From positions 620,001 through 684,000 of the forward strand of contig CAVUAT010000014.1 of NCBI GenBank assembly GCA_963739545.1: DNA of 64,000 bases, given 5' to 3'. This document shows positions 46,625 through 53,749 of the stretch, piece after piece; the first letter of the stretch is position 1, and each line of letters starts with the position of its first letter. This DNA is from CAVUAT01 sp963739545. GTDB taxonomy: Bacteria; Actinomycetota; Thermoleophilia; Solirubrobacterales; 70-9. The position numbers were made by a program, and so were the translations under genes. The notes below the pieces were generated by a model that was not told the origin of the DNA, did not search any database, and worked only from the letters and a program-made list of their open reading frames with translations.

Positions 46625-47905
46625 GTGGACTTCAACCCGAGCCCAGAGGTCGAGTCGCTGAGGGAGCGGATCGAGGCCTTCATGGCCGAGCATGTCTATC
46701 CCGTCGAGCTCGACGTCCTCAAGGCACTCGACGACGAGGTCAAGCCGGGCGTCGCCTATCCGGAGATCCTGGTCGAGTTGCGGGCCCAGGCCAAGGAGGA
46801 GGGGCTGTGGAACCTCTTCCTCCCTGACGACCGCTTCGGTCCCGGGCTCAGCAACTGGGAGTACGGGATCCTCTGCGAGCAAATGGGCCGCAGCCCCGTC
46901 GCCGCGCCGATGACCTTCAACTGCTCGGCTCCGGACACCGGGAACATGGAGATTCTCGCCGAGCATGGCAGCGACGCCCAGCGCGAGCGCTTCCTCGACC
47001 CGCTGCTCGAGGGCACGACGCGCAGCTGCTTCTCGATGACCGAGCCCGAGGTCTCCGGCTCTGACCCGACCACGCTCCAGACCCGCGCCGAGCTCGAGGA
47101 GGGCGAGTGGGTGATCAACGGGCACAAGTGGTACACGTCGGGCGCCATCGGAGCCGACTTTGCGATCGTCATGGTGGTCACCGACCCCGACGCTGGGCCT
47201 TTCAACCGGGCGAGCATGATCCTGGTGCCGATCGACACTCCCGGCTTCAACTTGATCCGCCCCGTCTCGGTGATGGGCCACGACGGCGGGCCGGGCCACT
47301 GCGAGATCCGCTACGAGGACTGCGCCGTCCCCGAGTCCAACATGCTCGGCGAACGCGGCACCGGCTTCGCTGTCGCCCAGGACCGGCTGGGCCCCGGCCG
47401 CATCCACCACTGCATGCGCGCGATCGGCACCGCCGAGCGCGCGATCGAGATGATGTGCGACCGCGCGAACTCGCGCCACGCCTTCGGCGGACCGCTCGCC
47501 GACAAGCAGTTCATCCAGGAGTTCGTCGCGACCTCGCGCATGGAGGTCGACCAGGCCCGCCTGCTTTGCCTGCACGCCGCCTGGAAGATGGATACGGAGG
47601 GCAAGCGCCGCGCCCGCCAGGAGATCTCGATGATCAAGGTCGTCGCGGCGAACGTCGTCATGGACGTGCTCGACCGCGCGATCCAGGTTCACGGCGCGCT
47701 CGGGATGTCCGACGACACCCCGCTCGCGGGGATGTGGCGCTTCTCCCGCATGCTGCGCGTCGCCGACGGCCCGGACGAGGTCCACAAGATGGTCATCGCC
47801 CGCCGCGAGCTCGGCCGCGCAGCCAAGAAGAGCGAAGCCGCTGCCGAGAACGGCGGGGGCCCCGCGGACGCCCAGCCGGCGGCCTCGGGAACCGGCGCGC
47901 GCTAG
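46625..47905 (+). CDS. acyl-CoA dehydrogenase, ACAD10/11-like
   Basis: 426 residues. N-terminal helical domain, CFSMTEPEVSGSDPTTLQTRAE and the KWYTSGAIGADFAIVMVVTDP FAD/substrate region, then the C-terminal helical domain with GRIHHCMRAIGTAERAIEMMCDRANSRHAFGGPLADKQ and QVHGALGMSDDTPLAGMWRFSRMLRVADGPDEVH. That last segment, with no Glu at the classic base position, is typical of ACAD10/11-type enzymes. The Ala/Gly-rich tail is extra. Neighbouring genes encode APH-like and HAD-like proteins, the other two domains of eukaryotic ACAD10. Confidence 0.87.
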   Translation: MDFNPSPEVESLRERIEAFMAEHVYPVELDVLKALDDEVKPGVAYPEILVELRAQAKEEGLWNLFLPDDRFGPGLSNWEYGILCEQMGRSPVAAPMTFNCSAPDTGNMEILAEHGSDAQRERFLDPLLEGTTRSCFSMTEPEVSGSDPTTLQTRAELEEGEWVINGHKWYTSGAIGADFAIVMVVTDPDAGPFNRASMILVPIDTPGFNLIRPVSVMGHDGGPGHCEIRYEDCAVPESNMLGERGTGFAVAQDRLGPGRIHHCMRAIGTAERAIEMMCDRANSRHAFGGPLADKQFIQEFVATSRMEVDQARLLCLHAAWKMDTEGKRRARQEISMIKVVAANVVMDVLDRAIQVHGALGMSDDTPLAGMWRFSRMLRVADGPDEVHKMVIARRELGRAAKKSEAAAENGGGPADAQPAASGTGAR

Positions 47906-47976
47906 CCCGCAACACGGCCTTCGCCTCCCGCAAGGCCGACAAGCCGAGCGGCTGCGAACGTGGCTAGTCGAGAAGC

Positions 47977-49014
47977 TCAGGCGCTGAGCGCTTCGTCGGC
48001 CGCCTGCGCCAGCCGTTCGACCAGGGCCTTGAACTCCGAGAAGGCGTCGTCGGTTTCGCCGTATTGGCCCTTCGAGTAGCGGGCGAAGACGCCCTCGAGG
48101 ATGATCGCCAGCTTCCAGTAGCCGAGGGCGACGAAATAGCCGACTTCGGAGAGGTCGCGGCCCGAGCGCTCGGTGTAGCGGGCCTTGACCTCGTCGCGGC
48201 CGATGAAGCCGGGGGCGATCGTCGCCGGGGCGAAGAGGGGCATGAAGTCGTCGCCGCGCTCTGACCAGTAGACGAGCAGCAGGCCGACGTCGGCCATCGG
48301 GTCGCCGAGGGTGCAGAGCTCCCAGTCGACGACCGCCGCGATCTCGCCCTCGTCGCTGAGGATCATGTTGTCGAGGCGATAGTCGCCGTGGACGATGGTC
48401 GCCGGCCCCTGCTCGGGAATGCCGGCGGCGAGGCGCTCGTGGACGCTGTCGACGAGCGGCAGCTCGCGCGTCTTCGACTTCCCCCACTGCCCGTGCCAGC
48501 GCTTGAGCTGGCGCTCCACGTAACTCTCCTTGCGGCCGAGATCGCCGAGGCCGACCGCGTCGGGATCGACGTCGTGGATCGCGGCGAGCGTGTCGACCAC
48601 CCGGAGCCCGATCGCGGCGCGCTCGTCTTGGCTGAAGGCCTCGGCGTCCTCGGGAGTGCGGAGGATCGGGCCGCCGAGAAAGCCCATCACGTAGAAGGGC
48701 GGCCCATTGACGGACTCGTCCTCGCAGAAGCCTGCGACCGGGGGGACGGGGACGGGGGTGTCCTGGAGCGCCGAGATGACGCGGTGCTCGCGGCCCATGT
48801 CGTGGGCCGAGCCCAGCCGCTTGCCGAGCGGGGGGCGGCGAAGCGCCCAAGCGCCGCCGGCGGAGTCGGTTACGCCGAAGGTCAGATTCGAGCGCCCGCC
48901 CGAGATGCGATCAAACGCGAGCGGCGGCTTGGCACCCTCGACGTTCTCCGCGAACCAAGCCTCGACGCCGGCGCGGTCGATCCCCTCGGGTGCGTCAGTA
49001 GTCTGCTCCGCCAT
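47977..49014 (-). CDS. APH-family phosphotransferase, ACAD10/11 kinase-domain-like
   Basis: 345 residues. ISGGRSNLTFGV is the nucleotide loop, ALRRPPLG carries the replaced Lys region, and IVHGDYRLDNMIL is the catalytic loop with HGDYxxxN. VVDWELCTLGDPMADVGLLLVYW is the metal loop and subfamily signature, shared with the kinase domain of ACAD10/11. In eukaryotes that domain phosphorylates 4-hydroxyacyl-CoA before elimination by the dehydrogenase domain. The ATG at 49014 (MAEQTTDAP) is chosen; an in-frame ATG at 49044 would overlap the divergent HAD start. It converges on the ACAD gene. Confidence 0.87.
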   Translation of the reverse strand: MAEQTTDAPEGIDRAGVEAWFAENVEGAKPPLAFDRISGGRSNLTFGVTDSAGGAWALRRPPLGKRLGSAHDMGREHRVISALQDTPVPVPPVAGFCEDESVNGPPFYVMGFLGGPILRTPEDAEAFSQDERAAIGLRVVDTLAAIHDVDPDAVGLGDLGRKESYVERQLKRWHGQWGKSKTRELPLVDSVHERLAAGIPEQGPATIVHGDYRLDNMILSDEGEIAAVVDWELCTLGDPMADVGLLLVYWSERGDDFMPLFAPATIAPGFIGRDEVKARYTERSGRDLSEVGYFVALGYWKLAIILEGVFARYSKGQYGETDDAFSEFKALVERLAQAADEALSA

Positions 49015-49025
49015 GGCGGGAGCAT

Positions 49026-49703
49026 ATGACGGCACCTCCTCCAAGACAGGACTTCGCCGCGCGCGGCGCGCGGCTCGCGCGTCCGGGCGCGCCTTATGAG
49101 GCGGCGCTGTTTGATTTCGGCGGGGTGCTGACGACTCCGGTTTGGGACAGCTTCGCCGCGTTCTGTGAGAGCGAGGGGCTCGAGCCCGAGACGATCAAGA
49201 ACCTGTTCCGTTCGGATCGCGAGGCGCTTGCGCTGCTGCGCAAGCTCGAGACCGGCGAGATGTCCGAGGTCGAGTTCGAGACCCACTTCGGGGCGAAGCT
49301 CGGCCTCGAGGACCCGGCGAACCTGATCGACAGCATGTTCGTGGGGATGGAGCCGCTCGACGCGATGGTGGACGCCGTCCGCGGCCTGCGGGCTGGGGGC
49401 ATCACCACAGCGCTCGTCTCGAACTCGTGGAGCACCGGTCACTACGACCGCGAGCTGCTGGCCGAGATATTCGACGCCGTCCTGATCTCGGGCGAGATCG
49501 GGCTGCACAAGCCCCAGCCCGAGATCTACCTGCGCGCCGCAGAGGAGGCGAAGGCCGAGCCCGCCGCCTGCGTGTTCATCGACGACCTGAAGGAGAACTG
49601 TGACGGGGCCGAGGGGGTCGGCATGACCGCCATCCGCCACCGCGAGCCCGTGGAGACGATCGCGAAGCTCGCCGAGCTGACTGGAGTCGAGCTCCAGCTC
49701 TAG
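49026..49703 (+). CDS. HAD-superfamily hydrolase, ACAD10 N-terminal-domain-like
   Basis: 225 residues. ALFDFGGVLTTP is motif I, but with Asp-Phe-Gly in place of the usual DxD second Asp, as in the ACAD10/epoxide-hydrolase N-terminal HADs. ALVSNSWST is motif II, HKPQPEIY motif III (Lys), and CVFIDDLKENCDGAEGVGMTAI motif IV. The start lies 11 bp from the divergent APH start, so the two share a minimal control region; GGAG is only three bases from the ATG. The 3' end overlaps the EamA gene by 4 bp. Confidence 0.87.
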   Translation: MTAPPPRQDFAARGARLARPGAPYEAALFDFGGVLTTPVWDSFAAFCESEGLEPETIKNLFRSDREALALLRKLETGEMSEVEFETHFGAKLGLEDPANLIDSMFVGMEPLDAMVDAVRGLRAGGITTALVSNSWSTGHYDRELLAEIFDAVLISGEIGLHKPQPEIYLRAAEEAKAEPAACVFIDDLKENCDGAEGVGMTAIRHREPVETIAKLAELTGVELQL

Positions 49704-50554
49704 GCGGAGCCGGCCGCGATCAGCACCACGCCAGCGAGGGCGAGGCCTACTCCGACCCGCTGCGGGCGGATCAGGCGCTCGCCCAGCACGAGGTGGGCGA
49801 GCACGATCGTGAACGCCGGGTACATCGAGCCGCCGACCGCGATGACCGGGAGCAGGCCCATCGTCGAGGCGACCGCGAACAGGCTGTTGGCGGCGATGTC
49901 GAAGAAGCCGATCGCCAGCAGCGGCCCGAGCCGGGCGGGAATCCCGCGCAGGTCCGGCCGAACGAAGGCGACCGCGGCGAGGGTCGCGGCGACGCCCCCG
50001 GCTCGGGCGGCGACGATCACCCAGCCCGGCGAGTCCACGCCGGAGGATGCGACGTCGAGCAGGGTGAAGAAGCCGCCGAAGCCGAGCGCCGAGATCAGCG
50101 CCAGGACGATCGAGCGCCGAACCTGGGTGGGTTCGCTCTGGGCGTCGGGCTCCTCGAAGCTCAGGATGACGACCCCGGCGATCGCCACGCCGAGTCCCAC
50201 GAACGCGATCGCGCCCGGCGCCTCGCCCTGGGCGAGGCCGACCCCGACCGGGACGACGACGCCGAGCGCCGCGATCGGCGCGACGACGCTCATAGTCCCC
50301 ATCGCCATCGCCGTGTAGAAGACCCCGAGGCCTCCCATGGCCGCGGCGCCCCCGGCGAAGGCGATCAGCACGTCCTTGCTCGAGAGCGGATCGCCGCCGA
50401 ACACCGCCAGCACGGCGAGTGCGAGCACCAGCCCCGCGGGCTGCGTGACGATGAGAACCGCGAGCACCGGGATGCGGCGACTCTGCACGCCGCCGAGGAA
50501 GTCCGAGACCCCCCAGGACAGTCCCGAGGCGAGGCTGATGGCGAAGGCGAGCAG
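49700..50554 (-). CDS. EamA-family (DMT) transporter, apparent CTG start
   Basis: 284 residues with ten membrane helices in two EamA repeats. The first ATG/GTG/TTG in frame is GTG at 50488, which would cut off the first helix. In-frame codons before it encode LAFAISLASGLSWGVSDFLGG, the normal EamA first helix, back to a CTG at 50554, which is preceded two codons upstream by a stop. Substrate unknown; DMT proteins export metabolites and amino acids. It follows the Gly/Thr-rich protein gene by 20 bp on the same strand. Confidence 0.83.
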   Translation of the reverse strand: MLAFAISLASGLSWGVSDFLGGVQSRRIPVLAVLIVTQPAGLVLALAVLAVFGGDPLSSKDVLIAFAGGAAAMGGLGVFYTAMAMGTMSVVAPIAALGVVVPVGVGLAQGEAPGAIAFVGLGVAIAGVVILSFEEPDAQSEPTQVRRSIVLALISALGFGGFFTLLDVASSGVDSPGWVIVAARAGGVAATLAAVAFVRPDLRGIPARLGPLLAIGFFDIAANSLFAVASTMGLLPVIAVGGSMYPAFTIVLAHLVLGERLIRPQRVGVGLALAGVVLIAAGSA

Positions 50555-50574
50555 AGGCTAGATCGCCGCTGGGG

Positions 50575-51081
50575 CTATTGGCCGAGGAGGCCGTTCACGG
50601 TGTCGTTGACGCCGCCGATGACCTCGCCGACCGTCCCGCCGCCGGTGCCGGCGGCGCCGCCCGCGCCGCCCTGACCGCCGCCGAGCACCGGAAGCTCGAT
50701 CGGGCCGCCTCCGCCCGGGGGAGCCGGGCTGGTGGTGCCGGTGCCGGTGCCGGTGTTCGTCTCGGACCCCGGCGCCACTGGCCCGGTGCCGGTCCCCGAA
50801 TCGCCGTCGCCGGCGGGGGGCGCCGCAGCCTCGGCGGATCCCGTGCTTGCCGCGACGGCTGAGATCGCGGTGTCGAGGCTGTCCGTCTGATCAGGCGCGG
50901 GCGGAGCGCTCTCGGGGCCGCTGGCGAGCGATCCGAGGCCCTCGGTTAGGCCCCCGCCGCTGGCCGAAAAGCCGATCGCCGCGGCCGTCGCGACCGGCAC
51001 GGCGAGCAGCAAGGCAGCGACCACGCCGCGCCCGACGATGCCGTGTTGCCACTCCGCAAGTAATCCTTTACCCGTGTCCAT
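50575..51081 (-). CDS. low-complexity secreted or membrane-anchored protein
   Basis: 168 residues from the ATG at 51081. A single hydrophobic helix (GVVAALLLAVPVATAAAIGFSA, about 20-41) follows a short cytoplasmic MDTGKGLLAEWQHGIVGR. The rest is an extended Gly/Thr/Pro/Ala-rich outer region, with GTGTGTGTT-type runs encoded by a GTGCCG-type short tandem repeat near 50735, and an amphipathic end VGEVIGGVNDTVNGLLGQ. Divergent from a histidine kinase gene, with 49 bp between the starts. No family recognised; an envelope linker is likely. Confidence 0.6.
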   Translation of the reverse strand: MDTGKGLLAEWQHGIVGRGVVAALLLAVPVATAAAIGFSASGGGLTEGLGSLASGPESAPPAPDQTDSLDTAISAVAASTGSAEAAAPPAGDGDSGTGTGPVAPGSETNTGTGTGTTSPAPPGGGGPIELPVLGGGQGGAGGAAGTGGGTVGEVIGGVNDTVNGLLGQ

Positions 51082-51130
51082 GCCTCGGAAGTAATGTAAG
51101 CAGAAGGCGGTAGATGCGGCGAGAATTCGA

Positions 51131-52636
51131 TTGAACCCCTCACTGACGGCCAGACTCCGAATCGGCTTCGTGATCCTGTTCGCGCTGCTGCTCGCTGTCT
51201 CGCTTCTGGGCGTGGGGCGCCTGTTCCAGATCCGGGTCGATTTCGAGGACGAAACCACCCGCTACTTCCAACTGGAGCTGGAGACGGAGCAGCTCCGGTC
51301 GGGCTTCATCCTCGAGCAGGCAGCCGTGCGCCCGCCGGTCGCGGGCCAGCCGCCAAGCGCGGCAGAGCTCCAGCAGGCGGCTAAGAGCTTCGCGGAGGCC
51401 GCCGACCGCGCCGCCGATCTGACCGGCTCCGACACGGTGCTCACAGGAAGGCTGGAGCGCCTGGTCGCCAACGAGCAGGCCTGGCGGCAGGCCGTGGGGA
51501 TCCCGCTCGTGCAGGGCCGCGGCCCTCCCCCCGCCGTGCAGCGCCGGCTCACGAACGAGGTGACGACAAGCGGCGACGCTCTCAGCGCCGCGATCCGCGG
51601 CGCACGCGAGGCGGTGCGGGAATCAGCGCGCGAGGACACCCGCGACACGACCATCTTCGTCGTCGCCGGGCTCGCCGGCGCGCTGCTGGCGGCCCTGATC
51701 CTGTTCTCGGGGCTGATCAACTCAATGCGAGCGCCGCTCGGCCGCCTCGTCGACGGCGCCCGGCGCCTCGCGGGCGGCGAGCTCGAGACGCGCGTCGAGG
51801 TCGGAGGCCCGGTCGAAATCGCGACCCTGGGTCAGGCCTTCAACGAGATGGCCACCTCGCTCGAGCGCGACGCCGCTGAGCGCGACCGGGTGGAGCAGAT
51901 GAAGGACGACTTCGTGCTCACCGTCTCGCACGAGCTGCGCACCCCGGTCACCGTCGTCAAGGGGTTCGCCGAGATGCTGACCGCCGAGAGCAAGACGCTG
52001 AACGCGCCCCAGCACGAGGCCGCAACGGTGATCGCCGAGAGCGCGTCGCAGCTTCAGAAGATGATCAACGACCTGCTCGACCTCGCCCGCAGCGACGCGG
52101 GGAAGCTGCGCATCGACCCCGAGGCGACCGCAGTGCGCCCCCTCGCTCAGAAGGTGGGCCGCCAGATGCGCCCGAGCTTCGAGGAACGCGATCAGAAGCT
52201 CACCGTGAGCGTCGAGAAGGACCTGCCGGAGGTCGAGGCCGACGGGGACCGGATCGGCCAGGTGCTCGCGAACCTCCTGACAAACGCCAACAAGTACGCG
52301 CAGAAGGGGGCGAACGTGAGGCTCACCGCGCGCGGGGCCGGGGAGGACGTCGAGTTCGAGGTGTCGGATGACGGGCCCGGCCTCGGCCAGGAGGAGCTCG
52401 ACCACGTCTTCGAGCGCTTCTGGCGCGCTCAAAGCGGCGAGACGCAAGCCGTCGGCGGGACCGGCCTCGGCCTGGCGATCGCCAAATCGCTCGTCGAGCT
52501 GCACGGAGGAGCGATCTCAGCCGAGTCCATACCGGGGAAGGGCGCTACCTTCCGGTTCGTGCTCCCAACCGCCATGCAGGGAAGCTCGCGGCGTACCAAC
52601 GTCCGCACCGCGACCACGGCCGGAGCCAGACCGTGA
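51131..52636 (+). CDS. membrane sensor histidine kinase
   Basis: 501 residues. One helix (10-30), an external helical sensor (about 31-175, rich in Glu/Ala, resembling CHASE3-type ligand bundles), a second helix (176-200), HAMP (205-255) and HisKA with SHELRTPVTVVKGFAEML. The HATPase_c domain follows, with NLLTNANKYA (N box), DDGPG (G1), FERFW and GTGLGLAI (G2). The start is TTG with a weak ribosome site. The GTG of the receiver gene overlaps its stop, so the two form a two-component unit. Confidence 0.93.
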   Translation: MNPSLTARLRIGFVILFALLLAVSLLGVGRLFQIRVDFEDETTRYFQLELETEQLRSGFILEQAAVRPPVAGQPPSAAELQQAAKSFAEAADRAADLTGSDTVLTGRLERLVANEQAWRQAVGIPLVQGRGPPPAVQRRLTNEVTTSGDALSAAIRGAREAVRESAREDTRDTTIFVVAGLAGALLAALILFSGLINSMRAPLGRLVDGARRLAGGELETRVEVGGPVEIATLGQAFNEMATSLERDAAERDRVEQMKDDFVLTVSHELRTPVTVVKGFAEMLTAESKTLNAPQHEAATVIAESASQLQKMINDLLDLARSDAGKLRIDPEATAVRPLAQKVGRQMRPSFEERDQKLTVSVEKDLPEVEADGDRIGQVLANLLTNANKYAQKGANVRLTARGAGEDVEFEVSDDGPGLGQEELDHVFERFWRAQSGETQAVGGTGLGLAIAKSLVELHGGAISAESIPGKGATFRFVLPTAMQGSSRRTNVRTATTAGARP

Positions 52637-52995
52637 CGAAGCTGCTGGTCGCCGACGACTCCGAGACGGTGCTCCTGATGCTGCAGCGCCGCCTCGAGAT
52701 GGCCGGCTACGAGGTGCAGACGGCCACAGACGGCCAGGAGGTGACCGAGGCGCTCGAGCAGGGCTCCGACCCCGACATGATCCTGCTCGACGCGATGATG
52801 CCCCGCAAGTCGGGGGTCGACGCGCTGCGCGACCTGCGCGAAGCCGGCCACGAGATGCCCGTGCTGATGATCTCGGCCCACCTCGACGCCCAGCAGCCCG
52901 AGCGCATGAAGGCGATCGGCGCCAGCGGCTGTGTCCCCAAGCCCTTCGAGTGGGACGAGCTGATCTCTCGCATAGAGGGCCTGCTCGGGCACTAG
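52633..52995 (+). CDS. stand-alone receiver-domain response regulator
   Basis: 120 residues, one CheY-like domain with no output domain. VADDSE supplies the acidic pair, MILLDAMMP the phospho-Asp, MISAHL the switch Ser, and VPKPFEW the Lys. It probably relays phosphate from the coupled kinase to another protein, or acts by direct binding. GTGA overlap with the kinase gene. Confidence 0.93.
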   Translation: MTKLLVADDSETVLLMLQRRLEMAGYEVQTATDGQEVTEALEQGSDPDMILLDAMMPRKSGVDALRDLREAGHEMPVLMISAHLDAQQPERMKAIGASGCVPKPFEWDELISRIEGLLGH

Positions 52996-53008
52996 CCCGC
53001 ACCCGCCC

Positions 53009-53749
53009 ATGCTCGGCCTGCCGGACAAGATCCAAGCCTTCCTGTTCGATCTCGACGGGGTGCTCACCCAGACCGCCAAGGTCCACGCGCGCGCGTGGAA
53101 GCAGATGTTCGACGAGTACCTGCGCGACCGCGCCGATCGCGAGGGCGGAGAGTTCGTCCCCTTCGACTCCGGCGACGACTACGACGCCTTCGTCGACGGC
53201 AAGCCCCGCTACGACGGGGTCCGCGACTTCCTCACCTCTCGCGGGATCGAGCTTCCCGAGGGCGACAAGGACGCCGACCCGGGCGAGGAGTCCGTTCGCG
53301 GCCTCGGCAACCGCAAGAACGAACTGGTGCTCGCGATGATCAAGGAGGACGGCGTCGAGGCCTACGAGGGCTCGATCCGCTACCTGCACGCTGCCAAGGA
53401 CGCGGGCGTCCGCCGCGCGGTCGTCTCCTCGAGTGCCAACTGCAAGGACGTGTTGCAGGGCGCGGGGATCGAGGACCTGCTCGAGGTGAGGGTCGACGGC
53501 CTCGTCGCCGACGAACAGGGCCTGCCGGGCAAGCCCGCGCCCGACACCTACATATACGCGGCCAAGCAGCTCGGGTTCGAGCCCTCGGAGGCCGCGGTCT
53601 TCGAGGACGCGCTCGCGGGAGTGGAGTCGGGGCGCGCCGGCAACTTCGGCTGCGTGGTCGGCCTCGATCGCGTCGGGCAGGCGGAGGAGCTGCGCAAGCG
53701 TGGTGCCGACATCGTCGTCGCCGACCTTTCGGAGCTGCTCGACGCATGA
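53009..53749 (+). CDS. beta-phosphoglucomutase-like HAD hydrolase
   Basis: 246 residues. LFDLDGVLTQTAKVHARAWKQMF is motif I with DxD and the cap entry; VVSSSANCKDVLQGAGIEDLL is motif II; GKPAPDTYIYAAKQLG carries the motif III Lys; FEDALAGVESGRAGNFGCVVGLDR is motif IV. Beta-phosphoglucomutases convert beta-glucose-1-phosphate to glucose-6-phosphate. This is the expected partner of the GH65 phosphorylase, whose ATG overlaps its stop (ATGA). Confidence 0.93.
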   Translation: MLGLPDKIQAFLFDLDGVLTQTAKVHARAWKQMFDEYLRDRADREGGEFVPFDSGDDYDAFVDGKPRYDGVRDFLTSRGIELPEGDKDADPGEESVRGLGNRKNELVLAMIKEDGVEAYEGSIRYLHAAKDAGVRRAVVSSSANCKDVLQGAGIEDLLEVRVDGLVADEQGLPGKPAPDTYIYAAKQLGFEPSEAAVFEDALAGVESGRAGNFGCVVGLDRVGQAEELRKRGADIVVADLSELLDA

